DNA of 28,242 bases from UBA11475 sp045593005 (GTDB lineage Bacteria > Bacillota > Clostridia > Christensenellales > Borkfalkiaceae), in contig JAZNVV010000061.1 in NCBI GenBank assembly GCA_045593005.1, forward strand, positions 1 through 28,242. Direction: 5' to 3'. Below the pieces are notes generated by a model. That model searched no databases. It had not been told where the DNA came from and saw only the letters and a list, made by a program, of their open reading frames with translations. This document shows positions 20,048-26,967 of this stretch, in pieces. Numbering within the stretch: the first letter of the stretch is position 1; the number at the start of each line of letters is the position of its first letter. The position numbers and the translations under genes are program-made.

Positions 20048-22657
20048 ATGAATTACCATCATAAACCGTTACAACTTGTTGAAGAAGAACTTCAAACTTC
20101 TTTCACAAACGGATTAACGGACGAAATTGCCACCAAACGGTATGTCGAAAACGGTCCAAACAAACTTAAAGAGAAAAAGAAAAAGACCACCTTTCAAAGA
20201 TTTATCGAGCAGTTTAAAGACGTTATGATTTTGATTTTGCTCGCAGCGGCAATGGTGTCGTTTGTCGTGGCAATAGTGGAAAAAAATCCGTCTGAACTTT
20301 TTGAACCATTAATAATTTTACTTATCGTAATAATTAATGCCGTGATGGGCGTTATTCAGGAAAACAAGGCAGAAAAGGCGCTTGACGCTCTTAAAAACAT
20401 GTCTTCCCCACACGCAAGGGTTATCAGGAACGGTGTGGAAAAAATTATTCCGTCTGAAGAACTTGTGGTTGGCGATATCGTTAAATTAGAGGCAGGTGAT
20501 TTTGTCCCAGCTGATGCAAGACTTATTTCGGCTACAAGTCTTAAAAGTGAAGAGTCGGCGCTTACTGGCGAATCGGTTCCATCAGAGAAAAACGCAGATG
20601 AAACTGTTGATGAGAACGCGCCTTTGGGCGACAGAAAGAATATGGTGTATTCGGGTTGCACGCTCACCTACGGAACGGCAGTTGCTGTTGTTACGGCAAC
20701 GGGCATGGATACCGAAATGGGTAAAATTGCAAATATGTTAGCTAGCGAAAGCGATACCCAAACACCTTTACAGAAAAAACTTTCTTCCCTCGGTAAATAT
20801 CTTGGCGTTATAGCATTACTTGCGTGCGCGATAATATTTGTTATAGGTTTTATAAATAATCTTCCCGTTCTTGAAATATTTATGACGGCAGTATCGTTAG
20901 CCGTTTCGGCAATACCAGAGGGACTACCAGCCATTGTTACTATAGTCCTTTCAATAGGCGTTCAACGTATGGTTAAAAAGAACGCGATTATAAGAAGACT
21001 TCCTGCAGTAGAAACGTTAGGTAGTGCGTCGGTAATATGTTCCGACAAAACGGGTACGCTTACCCAAAACAGAATGACGCTTGTTAAAACGTATTTAGAT
21101 AACGGCAATATCGAACAAGTTAGCGACAAGTTGAGCAAAGAAAGCCTTGCCCTTGTAAACTTTGGTACGCTATGCTCCGACGGCACCGTAACACTTGACG
21201 AAAACGGCGTTTATAAACATATCGGTGATCCTACTGAAACGGCTATTGTGTACGCTTCTACGGTCAACGGTAGCGCGAAAGTCGACCTTGATAACACTCA
21301 TCCAAGAGTTGCTGGACTACCTTTCGACTCTGATAGAAAGTTGATGAGCGTTGTCGTTGAACAGGATAATAAACTACTTGTTATTACAAAAGGCGCGTTT
21401 GATTCAATTGAAAAAATTTGTAGTGTTGGCAATTTAGAAAAAGCAAAAGCAACGGTTGACGAAATGAGTTCTAATGCGTTAAGAGTGCTTGCTATTGCTT
21501 ATAAGTATATTGATAAACTTCCTGATGAAGTTACCTTTGATACAATAGAAAGCGACTTAACGTTTATGGGGCTTGTCGCAATGATTGACCCACCAAGGCC
21601 GGAAGCAAAAGAGGCTGTTGCCGTTTGCAGACAGGCTGGTATAAAACCTGTTATGATTACGGGCGACCACGTTGTAACGGCGTCTGCTATTGCAAAGGAA
21701 TTAGGTATTTTAGTGGACGGTGACCTTGCCGTTATGGGCGTTGAGCTTGACGCAATGACCGATAACGAACTTGATGAAAAGTTAGAGCACATTTCAGTTT
21801 ATGCGAGGGTTTCTCCAGAAAATAAGATAAGAATTGTAAAGGCTTGGCAGAGAAAAGGTCAAGTTGTAGCAATGACGGGCGACGGCGTTAACGACGCCCC
21901 TGCGCTTAAAGCAGCAGATATCGGTTGCGCTATGGGCATAACTGGTACTGACGTCGCTAAAGGCGCTGCCGATATGACGCTTACTGACGACAACTTTTCT
22001 ACTATTGTTGAAGCCGTTAAAGAAGGTCGTGGTATTTATGCAAACATTAAAAGAGTTGTCGGCTTTTTATTAGGGACTAATATCGGCGAACTTGTTTGCG
22101 TTTTCGTAGCAATGCTATTATGGCATATTTCCCCACTTGCATCAATGCAACTTCTTTGGATAAACCTTGTAACCGACTCCTTCCCAGCGATTGCGCTTGG
22201 TATGGAGGCTGTTCCAGAAGATATTATGAACAATAAACCAAAACCAAAAACGGAAGGTTTATTTGCGCACGGATTTGGCGTTCAAATTATCTTACAAGGC
22301 ATAATGTTTGGCGCATTATCGCTTGTAGCTTATTATTTAGGAACGACAATGATCGGTGGTCAGTTAGCAGGGCAAACAATGGCGTTTACCGTTCTTTCTC
22401 TATCACAAGTTGTACATTCGTTTAATATGCGCTCGGATAAATCACTATTCAAAATCGGTCCGTTTGGCAATAAGAAGTTAAATATTGCGGCAACTTTCTC
22501 TTTCGTGATGGTTGCATTAGTGCTATTTACACCGATAAACAAATTGTTTGAACTTATCTTATTACCTTGGTATATGTATTTAATAGCGCTTGGCTTGATT
22601 TTAGTTCCACTAGTTATTCTTGAAATTCACAAGTTAATCGCAAATAGAAACAAGTAA
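20048..22657 (+). CDS. P-type Ca2+-transporting ATPase (P2A/SERCA-like)
   Basis: An 869-residue cation pump that exports Ca2+ using ATP. Phosphorylated Asp333 lies in SDKTGTLTQNRMT; the hinge motif is MTGDGVNDAPALKAADIG; the actuator loop is SALTGESVPSEK. Residues matching SERCA Ca2+ sites are present: PEGLP (Glu291, M4), TNIGELVC (Asn and Glu, M5) and NLVTDSFPA (Asn and Asp, M6). About ten TM helices and a short cytoplasmic N-terminus (VEEELQTSFTNGLTDE) fit this class. The start is ATG 20048 with AAAGGAG 7 nt upstream; the longer form from 20006 overlaps the leader hairpin. It has its own promoter and terminator. Confidence 0.92.
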   Translation: MNYHHKPLQLVEEELQTSFTNGLTDEIATKRYVENGPNKLKEKKKKTTFQRFIEQFKDVMILILLAAAMVSFVVAIVEKNPSELFEPLIILLIVIINAVMGVIQENKAEKALDALKNMSSPHARVIRNGVEKIIPSEELVVGDIVKLEAGDFVPADARLISATSLKSEESALTGESVPSEKNADETVDENAPLGDRKNMVYSGCTLTYGTAVAVVTATGMDTEMGKIANMLASESDTQTPLQKKLSSLGKYLGVIALLACAIIFVIGFINNLPVLEIFMTAVSLAVSAIPEGLPAIVTIVLSIGVQRMVKKNAIIRRLPAVETLGSASVICSDKTGTLTQNRMTLVKTYLDNGNIEQVSDKLSKESLALVNFGTLCSDGTVTLDENGVYKHIGDPTETAIVYASTVNGSAKVDLDNTHPRVAGLPFDSDRKLMSVVVEQDNKLLVITKGAFDSIEKICSVGNLEKAKATVDEMSSNALRVLAIAYKYIDKLPDEVTFDTIESDLTFMGLVAMIDPPRPEAKEAVAVCRQAGIKPVMITGDHVVTASAIAKELGILVDGDLAVMGVELDAMTDNELDEKLEHISVYARVSPENKIRIVKAWQRKGQVVAMTGDGVNDAPALKAADIGCAMGITGTDVAKGAADMTLTDDNFSTIVEAVKEGRGIYANIKRVVGFLLGTNIGELVCVFVAMLLWHISPLASMQLLWINLVTDSFPAIALGMEAVPEDIMNNKPKPKTEGLFAHGFGVQIILQGIMFGALSLVAYYLGTTMIGGQLAGQTMAFTVLSLSQVVHSFNMRSDKSLFKIGPFGNKKLNIAATFSFVMVALVLFTPINKLFELILLPWYMYLIALGLILVPLVILEIHKLIANRNK

Positions 22658-22662
22658 TATAA

Positions 22663-22692
22663 AAAGAACACTCGGCATGAGTGTTCTTTTTT
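22663..22692. terminator. Bidirectional terminator between the Ca2+-ATPase gene and queT
   Basis: AAGAACACTC, GGCAT loop, GAGTGTTCTT with A and T runs on the two sides. Confidence 0.9.
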
Positions 22693-22719
22693 ATTTTGGA
22701 TAAATTTCACAATACCGTT
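22693..22719 (-). repeat. Interspersed 27-nt repeat, copy 6
   Basis: The minus strand from 22719 reads AACGGTATTGTGAAA then TTTATCCAAAAT. It overlaps the queT stop codon and runs to the terminator, in queT orientation. Confidence 0.6.
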
Positions 22720-23212
22720 ACAGCGCAAATCGCGCCCATTTACTATTAGCGTACACTATTATTGCACCCAACCCCCACACCGATACGGCTTGAGAAACAA
22801 AGATGCTTAACACGTTAAAGATATATAAAACTTGAAGTTCACCATATGCAAAATACCAAATGAGAGGTAAAAACAAAGCGTTTAGTATAACTGGGAAAAG
22901 TCCTCCGATAAAAAGCCTTGCTACTGTGCCTCTTATGGTTTTACCAACAAGGTACGTAAGAGCACTAGCTACAAGGGTTATTATTGCGCCACCTACAACG
23001 TCTAAAATAGCGCAACCAGTAATTAAGTTGGCAAGCATACAGCCTATTGCAAGCGCAGGCACAGCCTCTACAAAAAATAGTGGCAATACGCACAGCGCCT
23101 CCGACGGACGAAATTGTATCATTCCCGATGCAAACGATATAACCGGAAAAACAAGCACCACGTATAAAGATGCGATTATTCCTGCCCTAGTAATTTTTTT
23201 TGTGGTATCCAA
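22718..23212 (-). CDS. queT: QueT family ECF substrate-binding component (queuosine precursor transporter)
   Basis: A 164-residue membrane protein with five or six TM segments, matching QueT S-components of energy-coupling factor transporters. Typical features are RAGIIASLYVVLV at the start, then FRPSEALCVLPLF, and the glycine/alanine-rich CMLANLITGCAILDVVGG. It would import preQ1, preQ0 or queuine together with a shared ECF module encoded elsewhere. The start codon is TTG at 23212, with AGGAG 6 nt upstream. A preQ1-I riboswitch with its own terminator lies upstream, which supports the substrate assignment strongly. Confidence 0.9.
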   Translation of the reverse strand: MDTTKKITRAGIIASLYVVLVFPVISFASGMIQFRPSEALCVLPLFFVEAVPALAIGCMLANLITGCAILDVVGGAIITLVASALTYLVGKTIRGTVARLFIGGLFPVILNALFLPLIWYFAYGELQVLYIFNVLSIFVSQAVSVWGLGAIIVYANSKWARFAL

Positions 23213-23229
23213 AATTTACTCCTTTGAAC

Positions 23230-23256
23230 AAAAAAACGGTCGCTATAAGCAACCGT
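23230..23256 (-). terminator. Riboswitch terminator of queT
   Basis: On the minus strand ACGGTTGC, TTATA, GCGACCGT followed by seven Ts. Its 5' arm (CGGTTG) is complementary to CAACCG in the aptamer's 3' tail, giving a competing antiterminator. Confidence 0.85.
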
Positions 23257-23277
23257 GAAAAAACAAAATATTTTTTT

Positions 23278-23317
23278 GTTCGGTTGTTTTATAGAAGTGT
23301 TGTCCGAAAACCTTCTT
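23278..23317 (-). ncRNA. preQ1-I riboswitch
   Basis: On the minus strand AGAAG / CTTCT form P1 (23316-23312 with 23297-23293) around a 14-nt loop containing TTCGG. An A-rich strand (ATAAAACA) follows, then tail CCGAA (23283-23279), which pairs with loop TTCGG (23308-23304) to make the H-type pseudoknot. Loop length and A-rich tail match the Bacillus queC aptamer while the pairing bases differ compensatorily. Ligand binding would free the terminator's 5' arm and switch queT off. Confidence 0.82.
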
Positions 23318-23323
23318 ATCAAT

Positions 23324-23352
23324 ATAATACCACTTAATTATAATTTTTACAA
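23324..23352 (-). promoter_or_regulatory. Promoter of the preQ1 riboswitch/queT transcript
   Basis: On the minus strand TTGTAA (23352-23347), 17-nt spacer, TATTAT (23329-23324). The start is predicted at the first base of the aptamer. Confidence 0.65.
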
Positions 23353-23354
23353 GT

Positions 23355-23645
23355 TTATTTTGCTAACGTTTTTTCAATTTTTGAAAAATTTTCTTTTTTT
23401 AGAGAAACTTGCGATTTTTCAGCGTTTTTTACGGGATAGTAGCCGTTCTCATTCATAACTGAAAAAACCCTATACTGATGACATAAAAGCCCGTCAAGGC
23501 AGTCTTTAATTGCCGAGCGAACTGCTGGCGAAGAACTTTCCGTAAGCGCCGTGGCGTAGGTTTTAATTAGCGATTTTTCAGTCAATAATAAATCGGTTAG
23601 CGTATCTCTTTCGTTAAGTTGATTTTCCGTTTTTAATTTGGTCAT
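23355..23645 (-). CDS. CotF-like spore coat protein
   Basis: A 96-residue helical protein of the CotF/ferritin-like coat family. The signature is LNERDTLTDLLLTEKSLIKT followed by YATALTESSSPAVRSAIKDC, then a C-terminal Tyr-rich NENGYYPV segment. This pattern is the core of Coat_F proteins deposited on the spore surface. GGAGGGG precedes the ATG. It follows the smaller partner gene by 9 nt and is probably co-transcribed and mother-cell expressed. Confidence 0.85.
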   Translation of the reverse strand: MTKLKTENQLNERDTLTDLLLTEKSLIKTYATALTESSSPAVRSAIKDCLDGLLCHQYRVFSVMNENGYYPVKNAEKSQVSLKKENFSKIEKTLAK

Positions 23646-23654
23646 ATTCCCCTC

Positions 23655-23837
23655 CTATAACAATTTAAGCAAGGTGGAAAACCTTGTTTCGTGTCCGTCG
23701 GCAACTTCGCTTATCGTTTCATAAACGGACGGATCTAATAATTCTTTTGAATACAATCTTGCTTTTTTGCAAGCGTTTTCTTCTAGCGTCAATAACTCTG
23801 AAATAATAGTTAATTCTTTTTCTGTAATATTATCCAT
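23655..23837 (-). CDS. Small helical partner of the CotF-like coat protein
   Basis: A 60-residue protein with two amphipathic helices (ELTIISELLTLEENACKKAR and YETISEVADGHETRFSTLL). Glu and His at ferritin-like spacing (Glu18, His49, Glu50) resemble the short proteins that commonly precede cotF in Clostridia. TAGGAGG precedes the ATG. On the minus strand upstream, GTATA (23882-23878), 14 nt and GGCAATACAT (23863-23854) resemble a sporulation promoter, but the spacing is one short of sigma-F. Confidence 0.65.
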   Translation of the reverse strand: MDNITEKELTIISELLTLEENACKKARLYSKELLDPSVYETISEVADGHETRFSTLLKLL

Positions 23838-23892
23838 AAAAACCTCCTATAAAATGTATTGCCATTAAAAAAAATTTTATACGAAAAATTTA

Positions 23893-23958
23893 GCCAACTA
23901 TTTATTAGATATTAACGATTAAATAAGCAATTAAAAAAGCACCCAAACGGGTGCTTTT
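23893..23958. repeat. 65-bp direct repeat DR2-left: remnant of an XRE 3' end plus terminator
   Basis: Nearly identical to 24485-24549 (one extra A in an A run). It encodes on the plus strand the last nine codons and stop of the XRE gene at 24308 (ANYLLDIND) without the rest of the gene, then the hairpin AAAAGCACCC / GGGTGCTTTT (23935-23958). The stop codon of the 92-residue minus-strand gene overlaps its right edge. Confidence 0.92.
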
Positions 23959-24235
23959 ATCTCTCGCTTAAAACTTTATTCTTTATGCTTTTTATTATAT
24001 TGTAATATTCAAAAAATTCGGTGCTATAAAAAAACTGTTCTCCTAAAAAAGAAATTAAAACATCTTCTTCGCCTATTAAATCGTAAATAAAATCATCAAC
24101 CATTTCTTCACTAAATCGCCCCTGTAAAATATAATCTTGAAATACCATAGGAGAATTTACACCTTCTGATGACCGTATATTGTTTTCTATTATAAATTTA
24201 TCAATCTTCTTCTTTATGCTTTTTCTTACGTCCAT
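23957..24235 (-). CDS. Unknown 92-residue protein, divergent partner of an XRE gene
   Basis: I do not recognise a family. The product has a basic N-terminus (MDVRKSIKKKIDKFI), then an acidic, aromatic-rich helical part (EEMVDDFIYDLIGEEDVL, EFFEYYNIIKSIKN). There is no signal peptide or TM. The gene is transcribed from a strong promoter (24246-24274) whose spacer is an XRE palindrome, and the predicted RNA starts 3-4 nt before the ATG with no ribosome binding site. Regulation by the divergent XRE gene is therefore likely. A toxin-antitoxin pair is one possibility but nothing in the protein itself shows it. Confidence 0.55.
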   Translation of the reverse strand: MDVRKSIKKKIDKFIIENNIRSSEGVNSPMVFQDYILQGRFSEEMVDDFIYDLIGEEDVLISFLGEQFFYSTEFFEYYNIIKSIKNKVLSER

Positions 24236-24245
24236 ATTCTAAAAT

Positions 24246-24274
24246 ATATTACTACTAATTTTTAGTAGTGTCAA
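24246..24274 (-). promoter_or_regulatory. Promoter of the 92-residue protein gene
   Basis: On the minus strand TTGACA (24274-24269), 17-nt spacer, TAATAT (24251-24246). The expected start is about 24239, so the mRNA would be nearly leaderless (ATG at 24235). Confidence 0.75.
24251..24269. promoter_or_regulatory. XRE operator: perfect palindrome filling the promoter spacer
   Basis: ACTACTAA-TTT-TTAGTAGT, with 8-bp perfect arms, lies exactly between the -35 and -10 boxes of the minus-strand promoter. Confidence 0.75.
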
Positions 24275-24289
24275 CTAAAATTTAGTAGT
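24274..24289. promoter_or_regulatory. Second XRE operator, imperfect
   Basis: ACTAAA-A-TTTAGT followed by AGT. Its half-site TTTAGTAGT (24281-24289) repeats that of the first operator (24261-24269) exactly 20 bp away, two helical turns. Confidence 0.6.
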
Positions 24290-24307
24290 TTTGTGTATTA
24301 TTTAGTT

Positions 24308-24514
24308 ATGGAATATCAAATCGGGAAAAAGATTAAAGAACTTCGTGCAGAAATTAAGATAACACAAAAAGAACTTGCGCGCCTTGTGGGAAAATCGCCT
24401 ACTGCCGTTGCAAGTTGGGAGCAAGGTTTAAGTGAGCCGTGTGTAAACGACTTGCGATTATTATGCTCTATCTTTGACGTGTCTGCCAACTATTTATTAG
24501 ATATTAACGATTAA
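24308..24514 (+). CDS. Small XRE-type transcriptional regulator
   Basis: A 68-residue single-domain HTH protein: IGKKIKELRAEIKITQKELA, then VGKSPTAVASWEQGLSEPCV (recognition region) and LRLLCSIFDVSANYLLDIND, the typical XRE end. The start is ATG 24308. No ribosome binding site is visible, and a possible -10 (TATTAT, 24296-24301) is so close that the mRNA may be leaderless. It is divergent from the 92-residue gene and shares palindromic operators with it. Its last codons are duplicated at 23893. Confidence 0.85.
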   Translation: MEYQIGKKIKELRAEIKITQKELARLVGKSPTAVASWEQGLSEPCVNDLRLLCSIFDVSANYLLDIND

Positions 24515-24551
24515 ATAAGCAATTAAAAAGCACCCAAACGGGTGCTTTTTA
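24485..24551. repeat. 65-bp direct repeat DR2-right with terminator
   Basis: This copy is the genuine 3' end of the XRE gene plus the hairpin AAAAGCACCC / GGGTGCTTTT (24526-24549), which can also stop the convergent lipoprotein gene that ends at 24560. Confidence 0.92.
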
Positions 24552-24559
24552 ATTATTTA

Positions 24560-26461
24560 TTATTTATTGTTGAGCCAGTCTAATGCGCCTTCAACCTTGC
24601 TGTTGCCGTAATATTCCCATAAAAGGTTGTTGTCAACCATATTGAATACTGATTCAAAATCAGCGTTGTCAGCAATAAACTTATTAATTGCGCTCTTTGC
24701 AGTTTCAACCTTTGTCTTCCATTCAGCGTCCGTCTTTGTTGTATCAGAGTTAAAACCTTCAAGTGGTGCTAAAATGTTGTTAACCTGTTGACATCTGATA
24801 AATAAACTGTAAGCATTTTTAATTTCGTCTGAAAGAAGGTCTTTTTGAGCGTCGGTTAAAGCGTTGTATTCATTTTCAATCGCTGGGAAGTCTTTATGAA
24901 CAACCTTGCCGTTGTCCTTAATAAGATTGCCCTCGTCATCTCTCACGTCAACCCTCATACCTTCGTTATAAGCCTTGCCTTGGAATTCAACTAATTTAGC
25001 AGAGAATACTTCAGCAACGTCAGCGTCAGTATATTTACCAAGTGCTATAATATTGTCTTGCTTTAATGACCAAGTTTCTGTTTCTTTATCCTGTTTAACG
25101 TCAGTATCGTCTTCAAATGCAAGATTTAAGTCTGCAAGTTTAATCGCTTTAAGGTAATCGTTGCCAGTTGCGCTTGCATCCGTATAGAAAAGGTAACCGT
25201 TTGAAATTTCAGGAGCGTACCAAGACGTATTTACTGCGCCAAGCGTAATTTGAATTTTGTCTTCTGGCTCTACTTCGTTAGCTTTTACACAGTTAATATA
25301 ATTTTCAGAATCTAAATAATATACGTAGCCATTGTCAACGCCGATAACCTTCGTTGCAGAAACGTCGGAAACAAGGACGAATTCGTCGCTATTAAGTTTA
25401 CCCTTTACAATACCTGAATAGGTATTATCGCTGTAAGTATAGTAAGAGTCGCCGTCAAGTGTTGTAAAATATGCATGTTGATATGAAGACGTGTTAATAA
25501 CTTCCTCACCCTTATTCTTTTGGTCTGCCGTTTGGAAAAGTTCAGCAAACGTATATGCAATAACCTTTTGCGAAGTCAAAGTAGATGATGCAGGAACTGT
25601 TACAAATACGTAACCGTTTTTGATATAAGAAATTGACAACATTACGTCTGAAACAAAACCTGTTTTGCTATCATTGCCATCTTTTTTACCAGTTAATACC
25701 TTTTTAGCGTCGGCATCACCTGCAACGTATGCGTAAACTTCATTATAAGATAATGCTTGGTTTGTAACGCTATCTTTAACCGTTTTTGTAAAGAGAACAA
25801 CTGCGTTTGAAATATTAGCGTTGTCAACAAACATACAAGACGCAGCGTCGTCAACTACTTTCTTGCTTTCACCATTAGAAGTGTTGAGGCAGTAAATATC
25901 CGTAACAGCAACGCTATCAACCGTTTCAACCACGGCGTAAACAAGGTAAACAACGCCAGACTTTTCAACAAATCTAAATTCAGTATTCAAACCTTCAATT
26001 AAAGCAACTTCTTCAACGCCTTCACCATTTATTTTTGCTTTTTGGAATTCAAGCATGCCGTAAGCGATATTGCCGTCGGTGTCCTTTTTAGTCGTTGTCG
26101 TGCCGTAATAAATATAGTCGCCATAAACGTAAATACCAGCGTTCATATCTTCTGAACTAACAATTTTTGGAACTACGATTTCTTGCTTTTTTAAATCAGC
26201 CTTGTCTACGACCATAATAGAACCTTTTACTGGTGTACCGTAGTCGTTATCGGCATTGCTTGCCGTTACGCCGTTTACAAAGTAAAAATACTTGTCCGTT
26301 TCAACGACAGCGCCACCGTTTGTGGCCGTTTTTACAGCGCCTGGCGAAGTAAGACTAACTTCAACCGAACCGCCTTCGTCGCAACCAGCACAGGCAACGC
26401 AAGCAAACGCAAGCATTACTGCAAGGATTACTGAAAATAATTTGGTAAGTTTTTTTATCAT
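24560..26461 (-). CDS. Large predicted lipoprotein with propeller-like repeats
   Basis: A 633-residue exported protein. It begins MIKKLTKLFSVILAVMLAFA followed by a cysteine cluster (Cys21, 24, 27), suggesting a lipoprotein signal, although the exact lipidated Cys is unclear. The body (about 40-470) repeats short beta segments such as YFYFVNG, YVYGDYIYYG, NGYVYYLDSENY and NGYLFYTDAS, as in DUF5050-type beta-propellers. The last about 150 residues look helical. No enzyme motif is seen; a surface sensor or binding role is possible. The start is ATG 26461: the upstream ATG at 26473 overlaps the GGAG ribosome binding site. Confidence 0.7.
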   Translation of the reverse strand: MIKKLTKLFSVILAVMLAFACVACAGCDEGGSVEVSLTSPGAVKTATNGGAVVETDKYFYFVNGVTASNADNDYGTPVKGSIMVVDKADLKKQEIVVPKIVSSEDMNAGIYVYGDYIYYGTTTTKKDTDGNIAYGMLEFQKAKINGEGVEEVALIEGLNTEFRFVEKSGVVYLVYAVVETVDSVAVTDIYCLNTSNGESKKVVDDAASCMFVDNANISNAVVLFTKTVKDSVTNQALSYNEVYAYVAGDADAKKVLTGKKDGNDSKTGFVSDVMLSISYIKNGYVFVTVPASSTLTSQKVIAYTFAELFQTADQKNKGEEVINTSSYQHAYFTTLDGDSYYTYSDNTYSGIVKGKLNSDEFVLVSDVSATKVIGVDNGYVYYLDSENYINCVKANEVEPEDKIQITLGAVNTSWYAPEISNGYLFYTDASATGNDYLKAIKLADLNLAFEDDTDVKQDKETETWSLKQDNIIALGKYTDADVAEVFSAKLVEFQGKAYNEGMRVDVRDDEGNLIKDNGKVVHKDFPAIENEYNALTDAQKDLLSDEIKNAYSLFIRCQQVNNILAPLEGFNSDTTKTDAEWKTKVETAKSAINKFIADNADFESVFNMVDNNLLWEYYGNSKVEGALDWLNNK

Positions 26462-26615
26462 AACTGTCTCCATTAGATAATATTTTAAAATAGACGAGTG
26501 TTTTTATGCGTTTAGTTAGCATTTATCAAACACAATCGTAGTATATATTATATACTATATAAAAAATTATTGCAATACTTTTTTTGTATTTTTTATTTGC
26601 TTTTAAGGTGTTTTT

Positions 26616-26900
26616 ATGGATAATTTTGGAATTTATAAACTTATTTCTTCTTTAACCAGCGCTGTCAGCGACAAAGACGGTGGGCAGATGCCTTTTAATA
26701 AAAACAACGTAAATTCAATCGAACAAATTATCAAGACGGTTATTCCTTATCTTGCGCCGAACTTCAATAAAAATAATCAACCTGCCACAGAGCCACAAAA
26801 AACTAAAAACAAAACTGATGCAACCACTCAAATTATGCGCCAACACGACGAATTTGTACAAAAAGTTTATCAAACACACGGGAAAAATTTTAAACGTTAA
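26616..26900 (+). CDS. Small hypothetical protein
   Basis: A 94-residue soluble protein that I do not recognise. It has a hydrophobic helix-like first half (YKLISSLTSAVSD; IEQIIKTVIPYLAPNF) and a hydrophilic Asn/Lys/Thr/Gln-rich second half ending in QTHGKNFKR. AAGGTG lies 5 nt before the ATG, which supports a real gene. The 142-bp gap to the lipoprotein gene contains AT-rich sequence, with a possible TATAAT for the minus-strand gene, and no clear promoter for this one. Confidence 0.6.
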   Translation: MDNFGIYKLISSLTSAVSDKDGGQMPFNKNNVNSIEQIIKTVIPYLAPNFNKNNQPATEPQKTKNKTDATTQIMRQHDEFVQKVYQTHGKNFKR

Positions 26901-26909
26901 AGCAAATCT

Positions 26910-26938
26910 TTGCAATAGTTATTTTTTTGTGCTAAAAT
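26910..26938 (+). promoter_or_regulatory. Promoter of the ArsB-like permease gene
   Basis: TTGCAA at 26910-26915, 17-nt spacer, TAAAAT at 26933-26938. Confidence 0.55.
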
Positions 26939-26967
26939 AACTGCACATACATTTACGAAGGTGAAAA

